Shown here: positions 11,496-20,324 of the stretch, piece after piece
How the letters are laid out: the number at the start of each line of letters is the position of its first letter
Numbering within the stretch: the stretch's first letter is position 1
IMG/VR virus record: IMGVR_UViG_3300027734_000325
Coordinates: 1 to 23,287 of that record
Length of the DNA stretch: 23,287 nucleotides
DNA from: a virus
Reading direction: 5' to 3' (one strand)
Program-made: the position numbers and the translations under genes
Notes under the pieces: generated by a model
The model's input: the letters and a program-made list of their open reading frames with translations, nothing else
Told to the model about the DNA's origin: nothing
The model's database searches: none

Positions 11496-11899
11496 AATGC
11501 AACCCTATCCTTTGCTTCTTGCGCTAATCTTTCCTTTTCTTGTTCAGCTTGCAATCTTTCAAACTCTTCTTGAAACCTTGTCCAAACCGCACCCAATGCA
11601 GGGTCAACGCCGTAGATCAATAATTCCCTCAACTCAACGGCTTGGCGTTCCAACTCCATTTCTTGAAAGATGTTGTCAAGCGCTTGCGCTTTTAGTGACT
11701 TACCCTTTGGCGGGTTTTTCTTTTGTTCGGCTGAAACGGCTTTGACTTGTTCGTGGGCATCAAAGAATTTACCGATGTAACCCGATATTTCCATTGTGAT
11801 GCTGGTGACATCCTTGGAAGCCGCTTTGCAGTCCTTATAAAACGATACGGCCTGCTTGATAGCGGCAATGGCGGCAAGGGCTGCGGTGAACGGATCAAT
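11360..11899 (-). CDS. Helical protein with C-terminal TM helix; probable ATT start
   Basis: A 179-aa protein if read from ATT 11899, or 144 aa from ATG 11794. The ATG has no SD. The extra 35 residues (IDPFTAALAAIAAIKQAVSF and on) look like a genuine N-terminus of this kind of phage protein, and GGGG stands 6 bases before the ATT, directly after the stop of the upstream gene. Then come KKNPPKGKSLKAQALDN, a helical LLIYGVDPALGAVW segment, a Glu-rich coiled-coil, and a TM helix near 147-169. It may be a tail-anchored lysis or spanin-like protein. Start codon inferred. Confidence 0.6.
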   Translation of the reverse strand: MDPFTAALAAIAAIKQAVSFYKDCKAASKDVTSITMEISGYIGKFFDAHEQVKAVSAEQKKNPPKGKSLKAQALDNIFQEMELERQAVELRELLIYGVDPALGAVWTRFQEEFERLQAEQEKERLAQEAKDRVALWQRKQMLNNLQDKALIIGAVMIVTIYLHLLFQAIRQMTITRWDS

Positions 11900-12094
11900 T
11901 TACAGCCCCAATAGCTTTTTAACAAAATCTGCCGCCACGCCAGGCCCAAACAACACCACCGCCATCACCGCATACAAAAGGTATTCAATGCGGGTCATGC
12001 GTTTGTCGCCAGCAATAAAAGACTTTTCAATGGCCTCGTACCTTTGGGCGCAAATAGCTTCATGCACAGCAAAATCTTTTTCTAAATCGCTCAC
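11900..12094 (-). CDS. Small tail-anchored membrane protein
   Basis: A 64-aa protein starting at GTG 12094, which forms a GTGA overlap with the upstream stop and has GGAG seven bases ahead. A helix with DLEKDFAVHEAICAQRYEAI is followed by a TM helix (about residues 37-55, YLLYAVMAVVLFGPGV) and KKLLGL. Small proteins of this shape are common in phage lysis regions; whether it is a holin partner, antiholin or something else cannot be said. Confidence 0.65.
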   Translation of the reverse strand: MSDLEKDFAVHEAICAQRYEAIEKSFIAGDKRMTRIEYLLYAVMAVVLFGPGVAADFVKKLLGL

Positions 12095-12378
12095 CAAGGT
12101 ACTCCAGTTGCGGTTGTTGGGGCTTTCTGTGCTTCAATATGAGATTCCAAGCCTACCTCAATATTTTCAACTTCTATTGCAGACTTAACCCAATCAAGAA
12201 CTTGATCTTGGGTAAGATTTTCATAGGGCGTAAAAGTTTCTCCACGTTCAAATCCAACTGAGCCATAATTACTTGCAGACAAATCACCATCCGTGGCTGT
12301 ACAACACCAATGTACATTGGTCACCAAACCATCTAATAAATTACGCTCAAGTTGAGCAATAGACCAAGTAATTAACAT
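12091..12378 (-). CDS. Small phage protein, probably virion-related
   Basis: A 95-aa soluble protein with SD AAGGA ahead of ATG 12378. It has NVHWCCTATDGDLSAS, then NYGSVGFERGETFTPYENL and QDQVLDWVK (about residues 21-65). I recall similar short proteins after tail-fibre genes in several phages, without assigned function. It sits between the tail fibre and the lysis block and is coupled to the next gene by GTGA. Confidence 0.65.
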   Translation of the reverse strand: MLITWSIAQLERNLLDGLVTNVHWCCTATDGDLSASNYGSVGFERGETFTPYENLTQDQVLDWVKSAIEVENIEVGLESHIEAQKAPTTATGVPW

Positions 12379-12391
12379 GATTTATCCTTAA

Positions 12392-13540
12392 TTAAACTAA
12401 ACGATAAAGAACAAAAGTGTTTGCCGCTGTTCTGCGAATGCGGAAATGGGCAGATGTACCTGTTGCAATAGTCATTGAACCCAATGACGTTACGCCGGTT
12501 ACTGTTCCATTTATTGTGATTGTTCCTGATGCGGTATTGATGATAAAAAAGTCATATCCAATACCTGTTGTTGCCCATGTTGCCAATGTCTCTAATGTCG
12601 AACCAACTTGCATTGTTATTGAGTATGTCGTGCCAGTGGTGTTAATTATTTGCGTTTGAAGTTGTGCATTGGTAAATGTTGTTGCGGCGGCAATTGATGT
12701 AGGAGCAGGTGCATAAGGCATGACTGCCCCACCTTGCATTTGTAAGTTACCGCTGGAGTCGATACGCATACGTTCAGTGGCGCTTCCAATGCCGCCGCCA
12801 GAAGCAAACTGAAGCGTGTTTGCCGTTGTGCTGTAAACCTGTGGCCCTCCACTATTCAATTCAATGACGGGGTTTGCAGCGGAAAAACGCAAATTTCCAG
12901 ATACGTCTAATTTTGTCCCCGGCGAATTCGTACCAATCCCCACATTACCAGCCGTATCAATCCTGACTCTCTCACTACCTCCTGTGTAGAAGGTCATTGG
13001 CAGGTTTGAACCAGCGCCAAGCTGCCCAGAATTTATTCTCCCCTCACTTGCGTTAACCAAAAGTTGAATGAAAGATGAATTTGTGGGGTCGCCATTGCCG
13101 TATGCAATAAATTGAGCTGTGTTACCGGTTCCTAGTGGAATAGCGCCAATTGCTGTATTTGAGTTAGCGGTGCTTGTTTGAAATAACGCACGACTAGAAT
13201 GTGTCGCATTGCTAAAGTCACCAGTGATGCGGTTGCCTGTGCCTGCAAATGATAAATTTGTGCCAATATATGCCGTTTTTGCTATACCTACCCCGCCTGA
13301 GGTAATGATTGAGCCTGTAGCGGTGCTTGTGGAGTCTGTGGTTAGGCTTGAGTTAATACCAGCGGCAAAGGGTATGCGAGCCGTTGTGGTGGTCTGACCG
13401 TCCTTAGTGATAGCCGTGGATAGACCTGTCGCCAAGTCCGCTGTAAGGGCGTTAAAGGCGGTCGAGGAAATGACTGTTCCCGCGACTACTGGTTGCCCCG
13501 AGGTGTTTATTTGAAATGTTCCACTGCCGTTGTAACTCAT
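12392..13540 (-). CDS. Tail fibre-like protein
   Basis: A 382-aa Ser/Thr/Gly/Asn-rich protein of low sequence complexity with repeated beta-strand phrases: TAGNVGIGTNSPGTKLDVSG at about 195-214, RIDSSGNLQM, and TGSIITSGGVGIAKTAYIGT. These are hallmarks of trimeric beta-structured phage tail fibres. The C-terminus (TSAHFRIRRTAANTFVLYRLV) looks like the domain found at fibre tips, and there is no SGNH or chaperone domain. It probably contacts the host surface. Start ATG 13540, SD GGGGG, with an ATGA overlap to the upstream gene. Confidence 0.8.
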   Translation of the reverse strand: MSYNGSGTFQINTSGQPVVAGTVISSTAFNALTADLATGLSTAITKDGQTTTTARIPFAAGINSSLTTDSTSTATGSIITSGGVGIAKTAYIGTNLSFAGTGNRITGDFSNATHSSRALFQTSTANSNTAIGAIPLGTGNTAQFIAYGNGDPTNSSFIQLLVNASEGRINSGQLGAGSNLPMTFYTGGSERVRIDTAGNVGIGTNSPGTKLDVSGNLRFSAANPVIELNSGGPQVYSTTANTLQFASGGGIGSATERMRIDSSGNLQMQGGAVMPYAPAPTSIAAATTFTNAQLQTQIINTTGTTYSITMQVGSTLETLATWATTGIGYDFFIINTASGTITINGTVTGVTSLGSMTIATGTSAHFRIRRTAANTFVLYRLV

Positions 13541-15126
13541 TGTTGTCCCCCAATTGCGTATGGATTAGATTGCGCCCCTAATAGTGCCGCTAATCTAGCT
13601 TGTTTGGCTGTCATAGGTGTTGCTCTAGAAGCCGCTTGTTGACCTTGTGTTAGAGCGTTTGCAAGCTGACCATATTTATAAGATGCCTCGCCTGCCAATT
13701 TAGGCGATGATGCCAAAAGATCAAGTGTTGCCAATGCTGGCCCACCAGCTCCATACGCCAAAAGAGCAGATGGAATATTGGTTGCGCTTTGCAAGCCTCT
13801 AGGCAATTTACTGCTTAACGCTTGACCCGCTAAAGCAGGCATTAAATCTCTACCACCAGCGCTTTCTAATTGTTGGGCAAGATTAAGTCTTTGACCATAG
13901 TTTGTGTTTACGTTGTTACGCATTAACGATTGAAGTTTACGCATTGCTGTGTCAGCAGATGCGTTTTGTCCAAGCGACAAGGCTCGTTCAATTTCTTTGG
14001 TTAGATCGCTTGCATCGGTGTATTCTTTCATCACCTTTGCGTAAGTAGGCGCTTGTTTGCCAATTTCGTTTTTTACAGAATCATAGATTTGTTTGCCAAC
14101 GGAATAAGCTAATTTTTCGTCTTTGCCTAGCTTGCCAAAATCTTCCCAAAGGCTTTGCTTTAGGTAATCAAGACCCTCAGGCGTATGGTATTCAGCGGGA
14201 TCAAGATTTTTCCATTTATCTACTTTTGCTTTTATATTTTTTAAAACCTCAACCGCTTTTGCATCTTTAGGTATACCTGATTGCTTAAAACCAATTGTAT
14301 TTTCTGCATTTATCAAAGCATTTTCAACATTAGAAAGATCAAGCACAGATTTATCGTTCTTTATGTTAACCATGCCTGAACGATAATTTTTTTGCTTGTT
14401 CAAATTCATTTGAGCAAGATTAGCTTGTGCATCATCAAGCACATTAGTCATCGGCACATCACCGCGCATATTTTCAAGAAATGTCGTATTTCCTTGGCGA
14501 CCTGATTGCACCGCTTGCTCAATTGCTTCTATTCCAACACCGGTTTTCATTCCAAGCCCTGACTTAGCCAAACCGCCTGCCAAATCATAAGTTGTGCCGA
14601 TAGCTTTACCAGTTAAATTGATTGGGTCAACCATGCTTGCCGCTTTACCCAATGCAGGGGCAGCTTTTGCCAACAAAGGCGTTCTAGCAGCCACACCCGC
14701 GCCGCCAGTTAACAGTAAAGATAAGTCACCAGCCGCACCTACAGGGTCTGTAGCAAATGTTTTCTTGATGGCCTCCTCGCTACCATAACGATCTTTTAAC
14801 ATCCCGCCAGCAGCATTTGCCGCTTGAACAGCACGTTGCGCCGCTTGAGGATCAGCATCAAACTTATTGACAAAATCAACTATGGGCTTTGGCAAAGCAT
14901 TTTGTAAGCTACCAGCGGCAACATCCATAACGCCCGAAACTGTTTTAACAGGGCTGGTTACAGCTTCGTATAAACCCGATGCCATGTTTCTTGCGCTTGG
15001 CAAAATATTGGAAAACGCCTCGCCTGGCACATCTGTCCATGACCGTTTTTTAGGCGCAAATGGATCAATGTCAACCGCCTTGGGCTGAACTGCAAATGGG
15101 TCATATTCAACAGGTGTGCCAGCCAT
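13537..15126 (-). CDS. Large internal virion or ejection-type protein
   Basis: A 529-aa Ala/Gly/Lys-rich, mostly helical protein. The N-terminus repeats DPFA motifs (YDPFAVQP, IDPFAPKK) before WTDVPGEAFSNILPSA, a beginning I associate with podovirus internal virion proteins that are ejected into the cell. Hydrophobic Ala/Gly stretches around 120-200 could help membrane passage but are not clean TM segments. It lies between the tail fibre and another internal-type protein. The class is supported by composition and position only. Confidence 0.62.
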   Translation of the reverse strand: MAGTPVEYDPFAVQPKAVDIDPFAPKKRSWTDVPGEAFSNILPSARNMASGLYEAVTSPVKTVSGVMDVAAGSLQNALPKPIVDFVNKFDADPQAAQRAVQAANAAGGMLKDRYGSEEAIKKTFATDPVGAAGDLSLLLTGGAGVAARTPLLAKAAPALGKAASMVDPINLTGKAIGTTYDLAGGLAKSGLGMKTGVGIEAIEQAVQSGRQGNTTFLENMRGDVPMTNVLDDAQANLAQMNLNKQKNYRSGMVNIKNDKSVLDLSNVENALINAENTIGFKQSGIPKDAKAVEVLKNIKAKVDKWKNLDPAEYHTPEGLDYLKQSLWEDFGKLGKDEKLAYSVGKQIYDSVKNEIGKQAPTYAKVMKEYTDASDLTKEIERALSLGQNASADTAMRKLQSLMRNNVNTNYGQRLNLAQQLESAGGRDLMPALAGQALSSKLPRGLQSATNIPSALLAYGAGGPALATLDLLASSPKLAGEASYKYGQLANALTQGQQAASRATPMTAKQARLAALLGAQSNPYAIGGQQ

Positions 15127-15137
15127 TTCAATCCCTT

Positions 15138-15887
15138 TTAATATTGCAAGTATTTGCCAGGTCTAGCAGGATCAGGCGCATACCATTTGCCATCAGGTGC
15201 TTGTTTGGCAGTAGGAGGTGCGCCTGCTGGTGGATTGTTGCCTAACTTTACTTCAGGTACAAGTTTGGCAGCACGACCAGCTTGAAGCCTTACAGATTCA
15301 ATAGCGGTCTCTAATCGTTTTTGTTTGTCTTTAATGGTAGGCGGATCATCCCCAATTTGCGGAAAAAGAAATTCTTTAAATTCCTTAAATTGTTGTGCGG
15401 TATATGAAGCACCTGTGCCCGCCGTCAAAGCCGCATCCACAATATCTTTTTGCGCCGTTTCTATTTGTTGGCGAGGCGTTGATCTTATTAAATTAGCGGC
15501 AGGCTCACTAATTCCTTGCACAAAACTTGACAAATATTCAGGTTTTGCAGCATCAGGATATTTTGTTAAAACGTCTTGCAATTGTTTTGTGGAAGATTGC
15601 ATCCTTGTTAGTAAGGTACTAGCCTTACGCTCACCCTCTGTTAGTGATGCTTGTGGATTTTCTTCTTTGCGTTTTTCTTCTTCTCTTTTTAGCGCTTCCG
15701 CAGCCAATCGATTTTTTTGCGCCAAGTCAAACGATCTTTGATCTTGTGGCGGTAAAAACATATTGGGCGCTGCACCTACAGGCGCAACAGCAGGCGGCAC
15801 TAACGCATTGACCAATGCAGGATTGACCTTAGGTGTAGCGCGACCTTGAGGTTTTTCGTAAATTACTTCACCAGTATATTCAGCCAT
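15138..15887 (-). CDS. Putative internal virion protein
   Basis: A 249-aa protein. The first 85 residues are Pro/Ala-rich and then charged (KREEEKRKEENPQ); the core carries LTEGERKASTLLTRM, a helical block, AALTAGTGASYTAQQFKEF and FPQIGDDPPTIKDKQ (about residues 150-185). The C-terminus is Pro-rich, with DGKWYAPDPARPGKY. I recall this core in phage structural proteins, sometimes at the end of much larger ones next to lysozyme-like domains; no catalytic domain is present here. TAATG overlap with the upstream gene. Confidence 0.6.
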   Translation of the reverse strand: MAEYTGEVIYEKPQGRATPKVNPALVNALVPPAVAPVGAAPNMFLPPQDQRSFDLAQKNRLAAEALKREEEKRKEENPQASLTEGERKASTLLTRMQSSTKQLQDVLTKYPDAAKPEYLSSFVQGISEPAANLIRSTPRQQIETAQKDIVDAALTAGTGASYTAQQFKEFKEFLFPQIGDDPPTIKDKQKRLETAIESVRLQAGRAAKLVPEVKLGNNPPAGAPPTAKQAPDGKWYAPDPARPGKYLQY

Positions 15888-16921
15888 TATTCCCCCACAT
15901 ACTTTTTGCCGTTTAACTCATAAACGTCTTTGCCATCAGGAGATTTTCCAATTCGCTTTGACCCAACCGGTACACCTTTAGGTAGTCTTTCAAAGACAGT
16001 AGGTTTGCGACCCACATCTTGAGCTTTGTCAGCTTCTACCTTTGCTTGAAACAGTTTTAATTCAGCATCTAGACGTTGAGGCTCTGTCATCTCGGGCTTG
16101 GTGGCGCCACGCACAAATGAGTTAGGAATATCAGGCGCATTGGTGTTTACCCAGCCTGTTACCTCTTTGCCATTTTCGTAAATGCTTGATTTTTCCCATT
16201 TGGGCGTTGCTTTAGGTTTGCCAGCGGATACAACTTCGTATTTACCATTAACAACTCTGTATAAATCTTCTTCGGGGTTGCGAGATTTAACTTCTAACGC
16301 TCTTTGCGCCGCAGCTTGTTCTTGTGTTCTTTGTTGCATCAAAGCCTGCGCCAACATCATGCGACCAGCGTTTGTTTTCATAAAATTAGGATCACTCAAC
16401 GCTTCAGCTCTAAGCATAGAAACTTGACGATCAGGCTCTCTTACCTCGGGCACAGCAGCCGTGCTGGTGGGTAGATTTTGAATCTGTTGCATATCCTGAG
16501 GTTGCATCAAATTTCTGCCAATTGCGGCTTGTGCTTCAAAGCCAGCCTCGGGTTGGTTTAATCTTGCCAATTCTGCTTGTCGTGCAACATTTTCGGGAAT
16601 AGGTGCGCTTGGTACAGCAGGCGTTGTTACCCTGCCAGGCACGGTCTCTGTTTGGCCCATAACTCCATAAAGCTTGGCAAAGTCTGCCATTGTGTTGGCT
16701 TCCAAGGCTTTTTGTTCTTCTACAGCTCTTTGACTCATTTTTGATGCGCCGTATGCCTGCAACATTTTAGCCAATCCACTCAAAGGGCTAACCCGCACCC
16801 CAGGCATGGTAGGCAATTCAATAGGTTGCATTGCTTGTTGCTGTAAAAGCTCTGCCATCCTTAGCTTTTTGGCTATGGCCTCACTTTCGGCGGTGTAAGG
16901 ATTGAGGTTAATGTCAGCCAT
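15887..16921 (-). CDS. Virion-type protein of unknown function
   Basis: A 344-aa, Gln/Ala/Pro-rich protein, start ATG 16921 with GGGAG six bases ahead (the TTG before it is in frame but less suitable). The N-terminus NLNPYTAESEAIAKKLRMAE continues into helices with LSGLAKMLQAYGASK. The middle is disordered-looking; the C-terminus, GKSPDGKDVYELNGKKYV, resembles a small beta motif. It is adjacent to the Q/N-rich repeat protein and the putative ejection proteins, so a structural or injected role is likely. Confidence 0.6.
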   Translation of the reverse strand: MADINLNPYTAESEAIAKKLRMAELLQQQAMQPIELPTMPGVRVSPLSGLAKMLQAYGASKMSQRAVEEQKALEANTMADFAKLYGVMGQTETVPGRVTTPAVPSAPIPENVARQAELARLNQPEAGFEAQAAIGRNLMQPQDMQQIQNLPTSTAAVPEVREPDRQVSMLRAEALSDPNFMKTNAGRMMLAQALMQQRTQEQAAAQRALEVKSRNPEEDLYRVVNGKYEVVSAGKPKATPKWEKSSIYENGKEVTGWVNTNAPDIPNSFVRGATKPEMTEPQRLDAELKLFQAKVEADKAQDVGRKPTVFERLPKGVPVGSKRIGKSPDGKDVYELNGKKYVGE

Positions 16922-16943
16922 CAAAGTCTCCCATAATCAACCA

Positions 16944-18314
16944 TCAGAAACCTACTAATTTTCTGATTTCAGGAATGTTTGCTACACCCGCAGATCCTAA
17001 ACTGAATAATCCTGCAGTGTTAGCATTTTGCCCAGCCACTTGCTGGTTATACAAATTTTGGTTATATGCACCTTGTTGAGCCGCCGCATTAGCAATAGGC
17101 GCTGCCGCAATGTTTTGACCTTGATAAGCGCCAAATTGAGGATTTTGAATTTGTGAACCCGACATCAATGCACTAATTTCATTCAAAGGCAATTGACGCT
17201 GTTGGAGAGCCTGCGCCAGCGCCTGCTGTTGGGCGGTATTGCCAAACTGAGCCGCTTGCAAGCCTTGGTTGTATCTTTGTGCCTCTGTAGCATTTTGTGC
17301 TTGAGCCGAGGTCATGCCTTGACCATAATTTTGACTAATTGCCTGATTTTGCAATTGTTGGGCAGTTGTTCCTTGACCAAAATTTTGGGCAATAGCTTGA
17401 TTTTGCATTTGTTGGGCAGACATTCCTTGACCATAGTTTTGAGCAATGGCTTGATTTCTAGCTTGTTGATTTTGCAAACCCGCACCAAACTGCGACAACT
17501 GAGCCGCGTTGCCAAACTGACCGCCTTGTAACGCCTGATTAAAGCCTTGTTGATTTGCGCCAATATCTAAGTTTAAACCTTGTAAAGCTGCCTGACTTCT
17601 AAGGTCGTTTTCTTGTTCCCCAAGCAATCGGGCAGCGTTGTTGTATGCCTCTGTGCCTGGTCGCAAACCTTGATTGATTAATTGAGTCTCTGTGCTTGTA
17701 CGTTGCCTAGCCAATGACGGCTCTAAACGTCGCATGATTGCTTCTTGTGCCGTTGTGCCTGCGTTTACAGGCATTTTGGCAATATTGCTTAAATCTAATT
17801 TTGAATTTATATTAGGAGCATTAACACCGCCTTGAGCTAATCCATAAGCATTTGGATTTATTCCTGCCGCTGAACCATAAGCGCCTGCATTAACACCGCC
17901 AGCTAAACCATATTGCCCTGCGCTAGGTGCATTTTGTAATGCGCCACCTTGATTGAATTGGGTTTGTACTTGTGGGCCACCAAACGAAAAAGGTGATGAC
18001 AACGTACCAAAAGCATTTGTGTAGGCTGTACCGCCCAATCGAGCCAAATTACCTTGTAGAGCCTGCTGTGCCTCTAAAGTTCTTTGAGCCTCAGGCGTAA
18101 GGGTTTGCCTAATAGTTGGCACATCCCCCTCATAACTAACTAATTGAGTCCCATAAGGACTGTAAACATTTGGGTTGGATAATTTTGCAGATGCCCTTGC
18201 GGTTTCTACGTTAGCCGCACCTTGAGCTACTGCCGCACCCGCATAATCGGGCGCTGCTGGTGGAGCCGGTGGTGCACCAAAAACCGCTTCTTTTAATTCA
18301 GTTAAAAAACCCAT
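16944..18314 (-). CDS. Q/N-rich repeat structural protein
   Basis: A 456-aa protein low in charge and rich in Gln, Asn, Ala and Gly. The N-terminus has MGFLTELKEAVFGAPPAPP; the middle has NPNVYSPYGTQLVSYEG and IMRRLEPSLARQRTSTE; residues about 279-350 hold 18-residue repeats of the type NQAIAQNYGQGMSAQQMQ. Such proteins occur in podovirus-like virion operons next to the connector genes. They may form elongated bundles inside the capsid or tail. Function not known; a DNA-ejection role is inference. Confidence 0.65.
   Translation of the reverse strand: MGFLTELKEAVFGAPPAPPAAPDYAGAAVAQGAANVETARASAKLSNPNVYSPYGTQLVSYEGDVPTIRQTLTPEAQRTLEAQQALQGNLARLGGTAYTNAFGTLSSPFSFGGPQVQTQFNQGGALQNAPSAGQYGLAGGVNAGAYGSAAGINPNAYGLAQGGVNAPNINSKLDLSNIAKMPVNAGTTAQEAIMRRLEPSLARQRTSTETQLINQGLRPGTEAYNNAARLLGEQENDLRSQAALQGLNLDIGANQQGFNQALQGGQFGNAAQLSQFGAGLQNQQARNQAIAQNYGQGMSAQQMQNQAIAQNFGQGTTAQQLQNQAISQNYGQGMTSAQAQNATEAQRYNQGLQAAQFGNTAQQQALAQALQQRQLPLNEISALMSGSQIQNPQFGAYQGQNIAAAPIANAAAQQGAYNQNLYNQQVAGQNANTAGLFSLGSAGVANIPEIRKLVGF
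17265..17480. repeat. 54-bp tandem repeat inside the Q/N-rich gene
   Basis: Three clear units starting TTGACC at 17319, 17373 and 17427, plus a decayed unit from 17265, all in a 54-bp period. It encodes 18-residue blocks on the minus strand. Units differ at many third positions, so the repeat is old rather than a recent expansion. Confidence 0.8.
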
Positions 18315-18325
18315 GATTTAATCCT

Positions 18326-19873
18326 TTACAACACGCCACCAGTTTCAAACACTAGATCGGTAGCGACCCATTGCAATTGTATGCCCTGCGTAGCAGTTTT
18401 GATCAGCGGGGCAAACGTATATCCAATATTTGTGACCCCCTGCCAATCAGCGCTAGGCACTAAACCCGATCCCCAAATAGCAGAATCCCACAATCCTGTG
18501 TCCCATATTCCATAACTACTAGGTGAAAAGTTAAGCTGAGCCGATTCATCTGCTAAGTTGTAGTCCACATTTACGTTTCCAAAGACAGATGGCGAACCAT
18601 TTGATTGGAGGTGGTAGCGGATCATCTTGCATTGTTTTTGTAAGGCTGTGCCATAGGATTGAAAGCTCTGCAGCCCAAATCCAGCAATGTCAGCGGTGTC
18701 ATCTGTGTTGCCATTCCAAGCCAAGCCCACATAGCCATCCCCACCAAAGTAAGGGTCATCAATGTGCAATTCCCAACAATTGGCATACCAGCCTGTAAAG
18801 TTACACCAGCTCTTAGTGATGTTGTTCATCACAAATTGCTGTTGCTCACCCTCGTCATAAGGGACATTCAAGATTAATTGATTTTCTTTAGGGTAATACA
18901 GCAAACACCACCCAAAATTAGACCCATACGCCGATATTGCCGCGCTCATGGCATATTGAATCTTGTTGGTGATAGACACCCTTGGATCAAGCCTTGAGCT
19001 TTGCAATGCCCCACTCATAGGCACTACGCCATCTTGAGTAATGATCAGCAAGTCCCCGCCAAACTTTGTATAGCAACGCCTACCAATAGGTGCGCCAACT
19101 TTATAAAGTCCAATCTGTGAAATCCCTGTTGGTGTGGTTGGGTCTGTTAATCGCCAAACAAGAGCCTCGCCGTTGCTTGTGATAAACACCAAGTAATCGT
19201 CCACGCCATAACCAGCATCCAGCGTCCAAGTCATCCCCGCCATGATGTAGCCACCAAGCTGGAAAACACTGGTCATATCTAACGCAACCGCCGCACCGCC
19301 AATAGAGTTAACAGGCAAATACCATGCTTTTAAAGTGTTAGAAGTTGTAAGCCAAATGCGGTTTTTAAATAGAATGATGTTTGAGACCGTTGCCGTATCC
19401 ACATTGGTAATGTCATAAGGCGCCCCATCGCCATCTTTATGCCAATTTGTGCCATCAAAGGTGCGTAATTTATCTGCGCCGTTAACCGCCATCAAATAAG
19501 AGCCGCCTGTTGTGGTGATGTTTGTGTACTGAAATTTTGAATTTGTAAGACCACTTACAGCCGCAGCGCCAACAGCGCCAGTATTGGTGGCATCATAAAT
19601 TTTGCCATCAGAAACAGCAAATAACTTGTTTGACGTTCCCGAGCTGTACGCCATCAGCGTTTGTACTTGAGCTGGCAAGCCTGTTGCGTGTTTGGTGTAG
19701 CCGTTTCGCAGGATGACCGAGTTAGTGCCAGGCCAAAAGTTCTGCAACGTCACCGCGTCCAAAGGGTCCATTGCCCCCAACGCATCCCGAGCATTCCACC
19801 CACCAATGGGCGCAGCAACAGTAACTGTTTGCGATGCTTGCGAACGCGGGATTCGGGCAAATGAATTTAACAT
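18326..19873 (-). CDS. Virion structural protein, probably tail/connector beta-propeller type
   Basis: A 515-aa protein, beta-rich with many Trp and Tyr. It starts with an IGGWNARDALGAMDPLDAVT block (about residues 23-42) and LQNFWPGTNSVILRNGY, followed by repeated sheet phrases (KLFAVSDGKIYDAT, YLMAVNGADKLRTFDG). This pattern belongs to a widespread phage structural family comparable to the P22 gp10-type stabilisation proteins that close the portal and tail. It lies near the gp4-like adaptor. TAATG overlap with the upstream gene. Exact virion position uncertain. Confidence 0.7.
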   Translation of the reverse strand: MLNSFARIPRSQASQTVTVAAPIGGWNARDALGAMDPLDAVTLQNFWPGTNSVILRNGYTKHATGLPAQVQTLMAYSSGTSNKLFAVSDGKIYDATNTGAVGAAAVSGLTNSKFQYTNITTTGGSYLMAVNGADKLRTFDGTNWHKDGDGAPYDITNVDTATVSNIILFKNRIWLTTSNTLKAWYLPVNSIGGAAVALDMTSVFQLGGYIMAGMTWTLDAGYGVDDYLVFITSNGEALVWRLTDPTTPTGISQIGLYKVGAPIGRRCYTKFGGDLLIITQDGVVPMSGALQSSRLDPRVSITNKIQYAMSAAISAYGSNFGWCLLYYPKENQLILNVPYDEGEQQQFVMNNITKSWCNFTGWYANCWELHIDDPYFGGDGYVGLAWNGNTDDTADIAGFGLQSFQSYGTALQKQCKMIRYHLQSNGSPSVFGNVNVDYNLADESAQLNFSPSSYGIWDTGLWDSAIWGSGLVPSADWQGVTNIGYTFAPLIKTATQGIQLQWVATDLVFETGGVL

Positions 19874-20160
19874 TAGTCTTTGTTTCTGCGTGATATGGCT
19901 TTGGATTTCGCCCTAGCGTCTTCTTTTGAACTAGCCCCCCAAGCCTTAAGTGACAACGCTAATCGGGTTGGCTCGCCGTTCTTTTCCATTGGGCCAGGCA
20001 TATTGCCCATCCGCGCTAAGAATGATGCTCGGCGTGGGTTGTCTCCTGACTTTACAGGCGGCTTTAAATCCATGCCCTCTGCCTTTGCCGAGGCTCTGCC
20101 CTTGGCGTTTAGACCGCCCTCAGGATTCTTACCCTCTTTGCGTTGCCAAGCCGCTGTCAT
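19873..20160 (-). CDS. Small basic phage protein (DUF6321-like)
   Basis: A 95-aa, very basic protein. It has a well-known arrangement: AAWQRKEGKNPEGGLNAKG at the start, LKPPVKSGDNPRRASFLARM in the middle, and LALSLKAWGASSKEDAR near the end. The family occurs in tailed-phage head/tail operons and looks like DUF6321. Function unknown; the charge suggests contact with DNA or acidic virion surfaces. ATGA overlap with the upstream small gene. Confidence 0.75.
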   Translation of the reverse strand: MTAAWQRKEGKNPEGGLNAKGRASAKAEGMDLKPPVKSGDNPRRASFLARMGNMPGPMEKNGEPTRLALSLKAWGASSKEDARAKSKAISRRNKD

Positions 20161-20315
20161 TTCTTCTTCTCAGGCTTTGCAGTCTTAGCAGCTTGTTTAA
20201 AGTCAGCCGCTGTGGGTGCGTTTTTAGACCCCACTTTGTTCATCTTCTCGCCTGATCCAGCCTTGATGCGCTCGCGCTTGGCGTGGATGTTTGCATACAG
20301 TCCATCTAATTTCAT
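20157..20315 (-). CDS. Very small basic phage protein
   Basis: A 52-aa frame starting at ATG 20315, with an excellent SD (AAGGAG, 5 bases). It reads MKLDGLYANIHAKRERIKAG, followed by a SGEKMNKVGS turn and a Lys-rich end. It ends in an ATGA overlap with the next gene. I recall homologous short proteins paired with the DUF6321-like protein in other phages. No known activity; the basic, Lys-rich composition would suit a capsid- or DNA-associated role. Confidence 0.8.
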   Translation of the reverse strand: MKLDGLYANIHAKRERIKAGSGEKMNKVGSKNAPTAADFKQAAKTAKPEKKK

Positions 20316-20324
20316 GTTATCTCC

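Noticed and set aside
11692-11949. 85-codon minus-strand frame bridging two lysis-block genes
   Set aside because: Basic, Pro-rich shadow; the correct frame here is the ATT-started protein.
17312-17563. 83-codon minus-strand frame with repeated Lys/Leu phrases
   Set aside because: Out-of-frame reading of the 54-bp repeats in the Q/N-rich gene; no independent start signal.
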